64,000 nucleotides of DNA. Source: Nomia melanderi. Its lineage: Eukaryota > Arthropoda > Insecta > Hymenoptera > Halictidae. The position numbers and the translations under genes were made by a program. The DNA lies in the NCBI RefSeq assembly GCF_051020985.1, contig NC_135010.1, positions 3,284,001 through 3,348,000 of the forward strand. Direction: 5' to 3'. Positions 10,771 to 21,920 of this stretch are shown in pieces. Below the pieces are notes generated by a model. It saw only the letters and a program-made list of their open reading frames with translations. It made no database searches and had not been told where the DNA came from. Numbering within the stretch: the stretch's first letter is position 1; each line of letters opens with the position of its first letter.

Positions 10771-11921
10771 TTAAATGGCGCTTGATCACGGAGGTAAGTA
10801 TGTATGCAGCCCAGTCAGGAATTATTGCGTTGTAACTTTTATTGTAGTGGGAACGTTTGAAATATTGGAACGGTCTGAAGATGATGTGTATATTGTTGAT
10901 GTATCTCTGAGAATTAGCCTCTTGCGTTGAAATATGTACAGCCTCTGATAAAAAAATTAGGGCCACCGTTGATGCCATGTTTGAGAAGGTCAGCAATGAA
11001 CCAGCAATTTCATTTTTATCTGATCATATCTTAATTTTTTGTAACTCATGTTTCATTTCTTTGTTTAACTCTTAGTCTTAACACTAAACGTACCGGTATT
11101 TTGTGTATATCTAATCCTACCATAATTCATTCGATTTTTACCAAATTCATATAAATTATTATATATATATATTTATGTCTTTCTGTAAATTTAATTCAAT
11201 TATACGAATTTTTCGTCACATATATTGTACTATCACGTTCAGTTTATTTGAAGGGTGCTCGTTATGGTTTTTTTTTGGGATAAAAAATGGTAGACTAATT
11301 ATCGCATATTTCAAGAATATGCAGCGTGTTATTGAAGTGAAAATACTGGTTTTATCTGAAGTTATAGTAGTTTTGTAGCGGTGTCTTGAAAAACTTGTCG
11401 TCCATGGGTGACACGAGTTTCGTAAAACTAAAATACCAAAAAGATTCTTCATTTACATAAGCGTGACTGCTGTATAAATTATTGCAAGAAAAAATTATTG
11501 AAATATAACAAAATGATGGTATTTAAAAAAAAATGTATTTTTGCGAAGTTAATGCTAGCTTTTCGATTCGAAGATTTATTCAAAAATTTCAACAATCATT
11601 TTGTAAGAAAACATATTTCAAGTATTATGTATGTAACTATACAGCAAGAAAACTAATTAGTTATTCCAGAACCATATAGTTCATCTGCTATTCGTCAAAT
11701 TGTTTAAAAATATATTATCTTTTATTGTAACAAAACTTGAAGTAATCCATTCGATTGTTATTCCCATTGAATTTTTTAAGAACATACACAGAAATGGCCT
11801 TAATAGTAACAACAATGGTCACTGTTAATAACTAATAATTTAAATAATTTTGTATAACACGGTGCCCTCATTTAAATATCGCTTGAATAAATTATACACA
11901 GATAAATCTTCATATGTTAGC
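10771..11921. other. AT-rich stretch with a possible MITE end
   Basis: A TTAACACTAAACGTACCGG start at 11078 resembles family I/A termini, but its partner end was not identified. Short open frames around 11175-11450 lie on both strands in AT-rich sequence and resemble nothing known. No gene is called. Confidence 0.4.
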
Positions 11922-12146
11922 TTAATCCTTTGCGTTCGAATGCTACTGTAATAGCAATTTCGAGCTATAATATTCAAAATCAAATTAATACTTTTTATTT
12001 AAATAATTAAAGTATCTCTTTATTTAAATAAGTAGAGAGATTAATATGTGGTTTTCTTCTTTTTTAATATTTAAGACTTGCATAATTCAATTACTTATGA
12101 AAAGAGCTTTTAAAAGTTTAACTAATTCTCGTCTCCAAAGGGTTAG
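11922..12146. mobile_element. TTAA MITE, family K
   Basis: The left end TTAATCCTTTGCGTTCGAA and right end CGTCTCCAAAGGGTTAG (TTAA mutated to TTAG) match the better-preserved copy at 24870-25109. Shared blocks are gcaatttcgagcttata-like sequence, tagtatttaaga-cttg and tatggaaagag-like runs. The element is 225 bp and non-coding. Confidence 0.6.
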
Positions 12147-12692
12147 TATCTTTTACACTAAATAATAGTCGCCATTTAATTCTAATGGCGAAATGATTAA
12201 ATTCGATATTCAATATAAATGATATAATATAGGTAATTACACATGGAATATTGAAATAAAATAGTTCTATCCCTTTATTCGTATGTTATTTCTATATAAG
12301 ACAGTTAACAATTTAATCAATGTTTCATTTTGAAAATTGGTAATATATTTAACGAAAAACTTTCGACTACAAAGAATTAATATCTTCATGCACCAACTTA
12401 CTAAATCACTGGCGCGTATCACCATTTCCCGTGCAAATCGTTTACGACTTCATCATCATTTCTCAAAGTCATCTACACCTTCCACTTTCACTTTTTCACA
12501 CCTCACGTATCTTACAGCGACTTCAAGAAATAACAATAAAATTTTTATAGCAACGAAGAAATCTCTTAAAGAGTGAATCTTATTTCTTTCGACGGAAAAT
12601 ATGAATTCTTCAGCATTTTCTGTAGAAAAAAGTATGCATGTCTTTTGAATGAAATTTTGCATATGTTTTTATTATGTTTTCATTAAACTTTG
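12147..12692. other. AT-rich stretch, no gene seen
   Basis: A 79-codon forward frame and a 68-codon reverse frame overlap at 12337-12662. Neither resembles a known protein and they shadow each other. No repeat family was recognised apart from the MITE that follows. Confidence 0.4.
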
Positions 12693-12802
12693 TTAACCCC
12701 TTATCTTATGATTTACATCTTAATTATGATCGATACAACTATTTTCTATGTGTATTCTATGCATACATTTTTCCGATAATATCCTTGTTAAATTCTCTTT
12801 AA
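12693..12802. mobile_element. Truncated family B MITE
   Basis: It begins TTAACCCCTTATCTTATGAT, a good family B terminus, and runs through the B block with the tctatgcatac segment before breaking off near the TTAA at 12799. About half of a normal copy is missing. The next MITE begins at the shared TTAA. Confidence 0.55.
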
Positions 12803-13072
12803 CCCCTTGCATTTAACAATATTTGACAAATATTCGGTAGTGATGAAATGTTGATAATAAAAATATTGATAATATCGATAATAATAGTTGCAAATAATTG
12901 TATTTACTCTAAACAAAAGTCTTGCATATATTAAGAAACAGAACTATTTTATATTTTCATATTTCACACATTAATACCGCATACAAAATTCAATACTGAA
13001 TTCTAAATTTTTTAATTTCGGTGTATCCAATAAAATAACAACAAAGAGTCGCCTCTCGAGTGTAAAGTTTAA
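12799..13072. mobile_element. TTAA MITE, family L
   Basis: The left end TTAACCCCTTGCATTTAAC and right end CTCGAGTGTAAAGTTTAA correspond to the copy at 57271-57509 (ttaaccctttgcattcg and cccgagtgcataagtggttaa). The interior shares a ctttgataat-type block, aagaaacagaactattttat and atatttcaca. It shares its right TTAA with the next element. Confidence 0.6.
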
Positions 13073-13295
13073 TACTAAATCTACCTAGTAGTTAAATTGA
13101 TTTATTGAAATTCCTCTATAGAAACTCTAAGGGTGCATCTATTGAGACTTTAATTAATATACAATTCAGTTTGTGCATTGTTAAATCAATTACTTTGATA
13201 ATTTCTCAAAGAAGCATTTGTTATCTTTTTAATTATTGCGAAAAGAAGACATGAAGACTGGGTCACTTTGACTCATCCGGTAGTTTTAGTGTTAA
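13069..13295. mobile_element. TTAA MITE, family A (complete, 227 bp)
   Basis: TTAATACTAAATCTACCTAG opens and ATCCGGTAGTTTTAGTGTTAA closes it. Its length is identical to the copies at 9037 and 42858. It abuts the family L element with a single TTAA serving both (13069-13072). The family's 64-codon frame is broken here by a TGA near its end. Confidence 0.75.
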
Positions 13296-13329
13296 ATCCA
13301 CGAAGTCCTCTATCCAGCAAGAATCTCAG

Positions 13330-13870
13330 ATTACATAAAACAATCCATCGTCGCGAAAAAAACGGGGCCAGCGATTGCTCCGTGGGAATTTCGTCCCGAA
13401 TCAGTTGGCCGTGGTATCTGACGTGTTAATCGGGTGTCACGGACGGTGCGTCATGAACGGACGTGGTCGTTGGTCCCGTGTGTTGTTGTCGAGGCGCGAT
13501 GCGAGGCCGAGTTGCCGGCGGAGTACACGCACGGAAGTGGCCTGAAAAGACAAACTACGGGGTGTATCTATCGCGTGTATCGTAAGTCTTCCACTTGGGC
13601 TGGCCCTTTTTCCTTTTTCTTCCGCGGCGTTTTTTTCCCTCGAAGGAAGGTCGTGTATCACTGGATCATGATTCAACGATGACTAACAGGCAGTAAGGTA
13701 GGGATCGTTATGCGAGGATGCTGCCGCTGTTAGCGGGGCTGCGTATCGCGTATAGTTAGTGGGGTCGTTAGGCCAGCCGATTAGACGTTAGTTAGTCCCG
13801 CCCTTAACGATACACGCACGCACACACACGCGCGCCACGAGAGCGTGTAGATCACGTCGGTGACCGTGTA
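13330..13870. promoter_or_regulatory. GC-rich islet; possible non-coding exon
   Basis: This strongly CpG-rich block ends in an alternating cacgcacgcacacacacgcg tract (about 13810-13835). It contains a textbook donor, cgtaagt, at about 13579. Together with the promoter-like composition, that would suit an untranslated first exon. The overlapping frames (13434-13682 on both strands) resemble nothing known. I cannot tell a 5' exon from an enhancer here. Confidence 0.35.
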
Positions 13871-14221
13871 TACAGGGTGTCTCGATTACGCTCAACATTT
13901 TAATTATTTCCGGTGTTGTTGGAAGCGGGAAAAATCTGGCTACGCGACGATCGTGGGGAACGTTCTTTGCAGATTGGCTTGAATATCGTTTTTTAATGTC
14001 ATCGTTGTTTTTCTTTTGGTTTTGTTATTTCTCAGTGATCACGGTTGCGGATTATTCGAGATTGGAACGTTGTATTTGTTTTTGCGAAGTTTGTTGGTAG
14101 ACGTTTGTTAGTTAAATTTCTTGTTACCTTTTGGAAAATGGGAATAGTGTAGTGAACAGAAAGTTATAGTTTCGTTGAGGAAGGATTTTCTTTTGTTATA
14201 CTTGAAAAATTTGGGATTAGG

Positions 14222-14472
14222 TTAACCAGTTAACTGCGTTTAACGAGTATACACGACATCTTAAAACTCGAAATGATACTGATTTTTTCGATTATGAGTT
14301 AGTTACTTTTTCAGATAAACGTGTAATTGTTCTACGTTTTGCTTTAGTGTTTCGTTAGAATATATTATAAGTACATTTGCACTGCGTTTGACGAGTATAT
14401 ACTTTATTGCGTGAGTTTATCGTGCTCAGAATGAGAGATTTTTAAAACTAAATTACATAATTAATTGGTTAA
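14222..14472. mobile_element. TTAA MITE, family F (251 bp)
   Basis: It opens TTAACCAGTTAACTGCGTTT and closes near aattggttaa, with TTAA at 14222 and 14469. The blocks acgagtatacacgacatctt, ctttttcagataaacgtgta and ttcgttagaatatattataa recur in reverse at 55615-55838. A second gcgtttgacgagtatatac lies near the right end, so the element carries an internal sub-terminal repeat. Confidence 0.6.
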
Positions 14473-15104
14473 AGAGAGTTTTAATTAAGAAATGGTTGAA
14501 TTTTTAGTGAAAATGTATGTATTTTGGAAGAGAATTAGGAGAAAATAGCTTAAGTTTTTATGTAATGGAAAGAAAAAAGTAAATTTATGGAAAACTTTTA
14601 ATGATATATTTAGACTGCGGATTTTCATGCATATTAAAGTTGTGGTGGTTTCATTGACAAAAAGAGAAAATACATAGAAGTTCACGGTATTACTCGATAT
14701 TGTAAAAATTTCTACTATATAAAGAGGAATATTAAATTTCTATTCAAACTTAAAATTTACATTTTACTACTCTTTATTTAGTAATACTTATCAGCAGTGT
14801 ATAAACATCAGCTATCTAGTTGTAATTATATCAACCCTTTCATTTTTCTATTCTAAACTTGTTTTATAATATTTTCAAAATATAGATGGGGTTTTAACAA
14901 ATTAATAAAAGAAAATCGATTATTTGAAATTCTTAGATAGTCAGGTTTCTTTAAAACTTTTGTCAAATTACAGTTCTATATTATTATTAAAACATTAGTT
15001 CACAAAATGATATTTTGAGAATAAATCGATTGTAAAGGGTTACATATCTCGAAACTAAAAATGTATAACCCAGTCCACTTTTAAAATTAATGACACAATT
15101 ATAT
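14473..15104. other. AT-rich stretch, no gene seen
   Basis: Only short frames occur (the largest about 66 codons on the minus strand, rich in F, L and N). They are typical of AT-rich non-coding DNA. No repeat family could be assigned. Confidence 0.45.
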
Positions 15105-15640
15105 TCATCGATAACAAGTTTCAGTTCTGAAAAATAACTTCCGTTGCCAATGCGATGACATTCGTCCTCGGAGGGTTAAACGGGACACCCTGTATGCAGG
15201 ATGGAAATCGAAAGCATCCAGTCGCGGGGAATTAAAATCGGGATTCTTATCGGTCCGTGGACGCATGCCTGCCGCGCGGAAAATATTCTCACGGCTTTTA
15301 ACGGACGTTAATCCTGAATTTTCATCGGTTAACCGCGTGGTTCCGCCGCACCGTGGTGGAACATCTCCTTCTGCCTTTCTGTTTTGCTTTCTTTCTCTCT
15401 GCTGCCGGTCAATTCCCGTCGATTTTTTACGTCGGCTCATGAAATCAAAATTAACTTTGAGAAAATCGACACTGGAATTCGCCTGAGCGTCTCGCTGCTC
15501 GCGTACTACCGGCATTTTGTAATGGGTGAAATAGAATTCTCAAGCGGATTGAAATCCGTTGCCCGTCACTGCCACTGCAGGCTCAGGCTGCGGTCACACG
15601 AGCGTTTCTCAATGGCGTTTCTAAAGAAGCGATGGATTTT
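15105..15640. promoter_or_regulatory. GC-rich islet, candidate regulatory DNA
   Basis: Three overlapping frames of 73-136 codons on both strands (15105-15728) have no known motif. The block begins at the gggacaccctgta motif. It contains ggttaaccgcgtggttccg and ends near ctgcggtcacacgagcgttt. I regard the open frames as a consequence of composition. Confidence 0.35.
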
Positions 15641-16249
15641 TAACCCTGTATTGCATGCATCTTTGTGTGGAGTTAGAAAGATGTATATGGCTGTTATTCT
15701 ATTTAAATGTTGGTTAGGTCTTGGTTAGGTCTATTAGGTTATACTCTGAAAATAAAGAGATTCATAGAAAATATTATGATAACACAGGTAACATAAATAT
15801 AAAGATTTTGGTTAGTGACATAAGGGTTAATTCTTAACAGTTGGAGGGCTACACTATGCAGAAATGTAACTAATTTGTTTTCATTTTTATATATTATACT
15901 CGATGTAGTTTGGGATATATTTTCTGTTTTATTGTATTACAGGTCCTGGCCAGTATTGTCAATATTCCCTTACGCACGATAAAAAGACACGTAATTTTGT
16001 TTTTTTAGTCATATTCGTTTTAAGTTCTTTCAGTCGTTTGTTTAGTATACATATAAATATATAAAATTTAATTTTATACTCAAAAGAAGTTCAAAAGGAT
16101 ATCCCTAGTTTTATGTAACATTTTATATTTTATTAATTTTGTATGTTGTTTTTAACAACTGAGGTAATTTGCAATCAATCCATTATATATAATATACATA
16201 CATACAAAATCTAATTTTATACCTGAAAGAAATTCAAAACTACATCCCC
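15641..16249. other. AT-rich stretch with short TTAGG-like repeats
   Basis: At 15711-15741 the motif ggttaggtc occurs twice, followed by attaggtta. This is a short run related to the arthropod telomere repeat TTAGG but too small and imperfect to be a telomeric tract. The remainder is AT-rich with no gene. Confidence 0.4.
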
Positions 16250-16960
16250 AGTTTCCCCATCGCCGTAGCGCCTGCGTATAATGGCGGTCGCTTATGTAAC
16301 CGTTCCCTCGGCCGACAAAACAAATGAAAAAATGTCAGCTATTTTACGGAAATATAAGCCTCCCCACTTCGCCGGACATTATCCAGCGCGAAGCGACGCG
16401 CTCCAGCGATTTGCCTCCCGGGGCGGTAACGTGAGTGTGATATTAAACGAATTACTCGCGGCTCGTCTTTAATTGCACACGGCTGATTGTTCCGGTGTGA
16501 CTTTGAGGAAGTTGATCAATCTCATCTTCCAAGCGCAGGATCCTGTACAGCCTGGCTCGCAGCCGGCTGCGCAAAATTAATTGCGAATGGAGATTCATGC
16601 GGTATTGTTTTCCTTTTATTTGGAGATAATGAACTAATATAACTGTTATGGCAGCCTGTTTTTACATTTCGGCGTGATTCCGAGAACCGCCGTTCCTTCC
16701 GCAATTATTTTTATGCTCGTCGGCAGTCGCTTCGTGTAGTTTGAATCGCGCATCTTTTAATGCGGCTCGTTTTTGCCCCTTCGGAAATTGGTTTGTTTGC
16801 AGATCGACGCGATTGTGCGATTTCGAAAGTTTTCTTTTTGCTGTGACGGTTTTTTCTGTAATTTTTTTCAATTTTCGTTCTCTTCTTTTATGGATAATGA
16901 GGCTAATTAAGGAAGCCAATTATTTCCGCGGTTGGTTATACAACTTGTCGAGCTGTTTGT
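16250..16960. promoter_or_regulatory. GC-rich islet, candidate regulatory DNA
   Basis: A 63-codon ATG frame (16281-16472) spans the left half and contains cgtgagtgtg, a fair splice donor, at about 16430. The frame resembles no known protein. The right half has overlapping frames on both strands. A small exon is possible but unsupported; conserved non-coding DNA is more likely. Confidence 0.35.
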
Positions 16961-17429
16961 TGATTTTAAGTGAGATTGACGTTAATCACTGTTGAACAAG
17001 ACATTTTAATTCTAAGTAAAAATGTATATTTATGTACATTATAAATTAAATCTTATGTTGAGTTCTCTTAAAAATTCTAGCAAAGTTGCTCTTTTCACTC
17101 TTCAAATACACAAACATACACACACTCACACGCGCGCGCGCGTGTTTCTCGTGTTACACATTTTATTATATGATAGCTATATTCTCTAATAAACAAACAT
17201 TTTCATTTGCTTCCATTTTAACTTGAAATAATCTTCACTTGGTTTCGTACTAAACTTTACGTTCATTATGTGTCGTAATACTTGTTACATTTTATTACAT
17301 ACTATATGTGTACCAATACAAAACAAACAAACAGTCTTAGTTAGGTTAAAGCTTATAAAAAGAATTGAAAATGGATAATTGTGTTTTTTGAGAAAATAAT
17401 TCCAAAACATGCAGATGCGATTTAAACGA
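16961..17429. repeat. AT-rich stretch with an AC/CG microsatellite
   Basis: At 17110-17143 an acacacac tract passes into a cgcgcgcgcg tract, a potential Z-DNA-forming dinucleotide run. The rest is AT-rich with no gene. Confidence 0.6.
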
Positions 17430-17730
17430 TAAAGGTAGAGTGATTTGTTTTCGTTTCATTCGTATGGCCGTTTTTCCTTCGCTTTTATCGCGGATCTCGC
17501 ACCTTGCGGCTAATCTCGGCAAAAAAATCGATTTGTGAGAATTTTTATGATCTTCGTGCCATTTGCATGAGTGGAATCGTTCAGAGAGAGTGTGCGAACA
17601 AAACGATGGCGCGAAACGAAAAAGGCGACCCGATTGACACACAATAACCGAGTAGAAAACAAAAACCGAGAACAAAAACGGAGAGAAAAAGGATACCAGA
17701 GAAGAGAATGAATTGAGTCGGCAGTCGACG
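17430..17730. promoter_or_regulatory. GC-moderate islet, candidate regulatory DNA
   Basis: The block carries CpG-rich patches such as cttttatcgcggatctcg. It overlaps a 131-codon minus-strand frame (17346-17741) whose translation is low in complexity (S, F, R, K) and unlike known proteins. No splice or start context supports a gene. Confidence 0.3.
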
Positions 17731-18689
17731 ATTAACACCACAAATTGGTCAGTTTATTTTATGCAAAGTGAATGGGGAGTCATTAATCATTACTAGACGC
17801 TTTATTTCATTCAATAGTCCTTTGTTTGCTGACATTTTGGCTGGAATTGCAAAAGTATCATTTTATTTTTGATGCAAAAAGTTTCGTGACTGATTCATTC
17901 ATTTTTTGTTATAAGTATTTATACAGTAGTAATTATTTTCTTTTTCATAAGGTATTTTTAATTTAAAACAAACATTGTTTATTGTTAGACATCAGTTCTT
18001 TAAAGCAACGATTCAAGTTTTATGTAAACAAAGTTGATGTAATCATGTTCATGGCGCTAAAGAAATGCTGTTTACATTCCATTTAAATTATGCCTTCATT
18101 AATCTCTTGCGTAATGGAATGTAATGCTCGTACGATTTGAATCCGTAATTAATTCGTTAAGCGATAGACGACGTAATTTTATTGTCAAACGATGAATTGT
18201 TTTACTAAACAGTGTATGATGTAATCTTATTATGCGTTATCGATTCTTACCTATGTTTTCTATGTTATTCTTTTTAACCTTCCTTTTATTTTAATATTTA
18301 AAGAATAAGACACTGACAATTATTTATAAAAAGATATACTTCTGTATATTTCTTAAGGTAATAGGTACTAATAAGTACTAATACATAAGTACCTATACGG
18401 AAATATTTTTAATTAATCAATCAATAAAACAATCGTCTTTCCTTAAAACAATTAATTTTACCATAATACTTATAAAAACAATGGGAAACAGAAAACCGAA
18501 GGACATTAGATTTTCAAACAATTTGAAATACTTTGATACTTTAAATGAAATAGAATTTTCAATATTATTGTTCAAAATCATTATGTCAAGAAAACGTAAA
18601 AAATATTTTACATTTTATTCCTTGAAATGCGAAGTTATTTCTGCAAGTAATAGGTACTTCACAAAATATTCGGTTATTAAAAGCTCGTA
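17731..18689. other. AT-rich stretch, no gene seen
   Basis: There is a short self-similar patch, aataggtactaataagtact followed by aatacataagtacctat (18361-18396). A 69-codon frame at 18481 is lysine- and asparagine-rich and is most likely chance. Confidence 0.4.
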
Positions 18690-18960
18690 AAGAATTTCCT
18701 TCAATAATGGAATTTCATGGCTGGAAGACATTGAATAGACGAAGGTGGCATTGAGTCCGAAAGCGTCGAGAAATCCTTGAATGGCGCAACTTCCGGTCTT
18801 CCGGACTTTCTAACCGCCCGCGCCTGAGAGATTATTTCCACGAAAAATCGATTTGCGCTCTGGAGACTCATTGCATACCTCTCGACGCGTTTCCAGGAAC
18901 CACTGCATTGTTTCTTGGAGCGAAGCCTCCTTGAAAACTTCGGATTACACTCAATTCTAT
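18690..18960. promoter_or_regulatory. GC-rich islet, candidate regulatory DNA
   Basis: A compact CpG-containing block is open on both strands (18701-19027 reverse, 18853-19050 forward) with no recognisable protein. Its position between AT-rich repeats matches the other islets. Confidence 0.3.
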
Positions 18961-19079
18961 TTTTACACGATAGATAGGTTCTGTGTAAAAAAATTCGTAC
19001 GTAAAAATAGAATGCACCTATACACAAATAGAGATTGGTTCCAGACCTAAGAAATTAGTAAAATAATATAATAAACCAT

Positions 19080-19394
19080 ATGAAAATTTATGATAGAATT
19101 TGGGCGATTGTGTTGAATCGAATCAAATCGTATAGAGAGAAAATTAAATCTCTAATTCATGTTAATTCAAACAAATCGTGTAAGCTGAAAATAAATGTTT
19201 CTTTAGATCATGTTAAATTAGATAAATGGTCTGAAAAGAAAATGAAGTCTCTAATTCATGTTAATTCAAACAAATCGTGTAAAATGAAAATAAATTTTTC
19301 TCTAATCCATGGCAAATCAAATAAATCGCGGGAAAGGAGAAAAACAATTCGTGTGAAGTCAAAATCGTGTAAAAACACAATTAGGTGTATTTAA
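19080..19394 (+). repeat. 99-bp-period minisatellite that keeps a 104-codon frame open
   Basis: The segment tctctaattcatgttaattc recurs at offset 99 (19149 and 19248). Each 99-bp unit splits into two diverged halves of about 51 and 48 bp. Because 99 is a multiple of three, the frame stays open. The translation from ATG 19080 repeats KSLIHVNSNKSCK twice with degenerate copies around it and is very basic. No domain is recognised. Related cgtgtaaa motifs are scattered to about 21.5 kb. A repeat-derived spurious frame is more likely than a gene. Confidence 0.5.
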
Positions 19395-19989
19395 TTGTTG
19401 ATTATGCAAATTTGAACAAATTATGTATTTCAAATGATTCAAATTAGAAACATGATCGATAAGACGTCAGATCTCTTCGCATACACGCACTGGTTAAATA
19501 AATTCATATTTTGAACTTCGAACAAAAACATTATCTAGGAAAAAGGTACACGCGATGGTCACGGTTTTATAAGAATTTTGTGTTCACGCCGGGAACTTTC
19601 TAACATCGGATGCCTTTCTCGAACGCGGGAAAAATATCGGATAATCACGAATGATACTTAAATTGGGAGAGATTTTCGAGGAAAGATAATATAATTTGCA
19701 TTTACACAGAGTGGAACGGACATACTTATCGGAAAGAATTGTTTAATCCGCTGATAGTATATACTTAGTCTTTGGTCCGTATGATGGTCTCGTGTCACGC
19801 GATGAAAATATATGCATGATTTGACCTGCATAGTATCAGCTGGGAATTTAAGTAGTGTACAGCTACTATTAATAGACTCGATTTGGTGGTCATTTTAAGC
19901 ACATTTATGGAACACAATGAAACTGAAACGTAAACCTTTTATTCGAAAAAATTGAATAGCAACAATATTTATTCTTTCAAATTAATTCA
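19395..19989. other. Mixed-composition stretch, no gene seen
   Basis: The patch 19480-19740 is somewhat GC-richer, for example cacgccgggaactttctaac and tctcgaacgcgggaaaaata. It could be a small regulatory islet. Otherwise there are no features. Confidence 0.35.
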
Positions 19990-20200
19990 TTAATTCCTGG
20001 CACTCAAAAGTTTTTCCTTAGAAATATTCAACATTTTTTGATGAGGTACAAACGATATATTTTTTAAAATAATTTAACGATAATGTACACATAAATTAAC
20101 ATAATGTAATATTATATAATATGTAATATAATAATAACATAAATCAGGGACAAAACTATTTTATTTCAATATATCACAAGTTTAATATTAGATAAATATT
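19990..20200. mobile_element. Family L MITE fragment
   Basis: TTAATTCCTGGCACTCAAAAG opens at a TTAA. The blocks catttttgatgaggtac, cataaattaacataatg and actattttatttcaatatat follow, parallel to the family L copies at 12799 and 57271. The right end could not be placed. Confidence 0.45.
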
Positions 20201-21499
20201 TTATCTATAGATATGTTATCTAGATAGATTTTCTAAAAATATAATACAGTACTCATTGATACATATGATAGATAAATAAATTTTTTCATTGATTTGTTTC
20301 AGGTAATACATTTCATTCATCCTATCAGCTTTGGTCCAGATGTGTAGAAATCATATCGTTATCTGAATACTGCAAACAAGGATATCAACTGAATATACGT
20401 GAGTGTCGTAACAGATTACACATTTCTGTGCATACATAACAATATAATTAGCAAACTGTACAACTTTATGGATATATAGTATTCACACATTTTTTAAAAC
20501 TCGCAGTATTTTAGTAAAATTAAATACTGTTTAATTTTATTTTCAATTTATTTAAACTATTCATCAAGGAAATAAAATATCATGTAATTCTAATTTTCTC
20601 GAATTTGCATAGAACTCCACACTGCTAATTAGAAATGATTCACGATAAAATGGCGCGTGTATCGTATTTGATTGTCTCCAAAATTCCTTTCATTTTATTA
20701 ACATATACATAAATTGTACACAATATTGTATGTTCCGCGTAAATTGAGAATTCGTGGTCTATGTAAAATAAATATTGAATTATAGATGATCCATTCTGAT
20801 CTATTAACTTTTTTCATTTTTCTAGAAGTCTTATAATAAAATTTCTAAATTTCTAAAAAGTGCCATCTTTCCAAAATTTCTGCCAATCTAAGCAAAGTCT
20901 GAAAGAAATTTATAGTACAATCTAATACTTCAAGTTTTATCAACCTTCTACATTTCTTAAACCGACTTACACTCGTTCCTCGATTTACGTGAAGTATATG
21001 TTCCACGTGGATTCGTTTTACACGAATGAAAATCATGTAAATAGCGTTCATAAATACAAAGAAAACAAAATATGGAAAAGAAAAGCTGATACAAGTTTTA
21101 GTAATATATATTTATTTCACACAATTTATAACGTTGACTACTACGAAAAACATCAGCGTTTCATGTATCACTCATTCTTGCCGTAGCAAAGATAATGAGG
21201 AAGAATTATTAACCATTTGCTATCACAACTTACCTAGTTACCTACGCTACTGAACATGTTTATTGAACATCAATCACCTGGTAAGTTATAATTATTTTCT
21301 TGTAACTTGGAAACTTCAGTCAGCGGAGAATGTCGTAACAGTAACGTATTAACAAAAAATAATAATGACATTTCAGAAAACAAAGGTAAATTTTATTTAG
21401 TGTCACTACATTCAGATCGTATAAATTAATATTGCGTATAAACAATACTGCATAAACAGTATTATAATTTGCCGCGTAAAATAGAGAGATACGTAAAAA
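20201..21499. repeat. AT-rich stretch with scattered gcgtaaa motifs and a family E fragment
   Basis: The 14-mer tgttccgcgtaaat occurs exactly at 20731 and 21501, with a variant tgttccacgt at 20999. Other cgtgtaaa and acgtaaa motifs surround them. From about 21150 to 21300 the sequence matches the family E right half at 54780 (ggaagaattattaaccattt, tcacaacttacctagttac). No credible gene is present. Confidence 0.4.
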
Positions 21500-21920
21500 A
21501 TGTTCCGCGTAAATGGAGTTACGGTGTAGAGTGTGTCCATCGTGAAAGGAACCTCGGTGAATACCGAACGACTGAAACTGATGCGGCCGAACTATTAATG
21601 ACACCTTCCTGTCAGGTGCGAACACACGAAACTCGCGGTATTCGCCGCAGCTGCGTGCCGGTAACCGGAAAAAGATTAACGAAGTTCAGTCACGAGGTTC
21701 GCATCCCATGGGTTTTCTAATGTGTTTCGCGGTTCTATGCATCGCGAATTAACGCGTCGGAAGTGTCGAGTCGCGTGCATGTTGTTAGGGAAAGTCCCTT
21801 CGCCGAGGAAACGGAGCGAGCCATCGTTTTCCTTTTTTTCTTTGACACGCTATTCCTTCAATCTGTTCTCTCTTTCACAGTCCAATAAAATCGGTAAAAC
21901 TCGTGTGAAAATTGTCTGCG
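21500..21920. promoter_or_regulatory. GC-rich islet, candidate regulatory DNA
   Basis: This CpG-rich block has two adjacent frames (21469-21720 and 21722-21937) that are not obviously one protein. It contains gtgccggtaaccggaaaaag and gcatcgcgaattaacgcgtc. No known motif is seen in the translations. Confidence 0.35.

Larger units (their letters stand above)
13871..15194. mobile_element. Possible TA-flanked element with CAGGGTGTCYC termini
   Basis: tacagggtgtctc (13871-13883) and gggacaccctgta (15182-15194) are inverted with TA at both outer edges, the same design as the 8253/10437 pair. The interior is AT-rich, carries a family F MITE and has no recognisable transposase. Either it is a decayed element or two solo termini. 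Confidence 0.35.

Noticed and set aside
15711..15741. Telomere-like TTAGG repeats
   Set aside because: Only three imperfect ggttagg/attagg words; too short and irregular for a telomeric tract.
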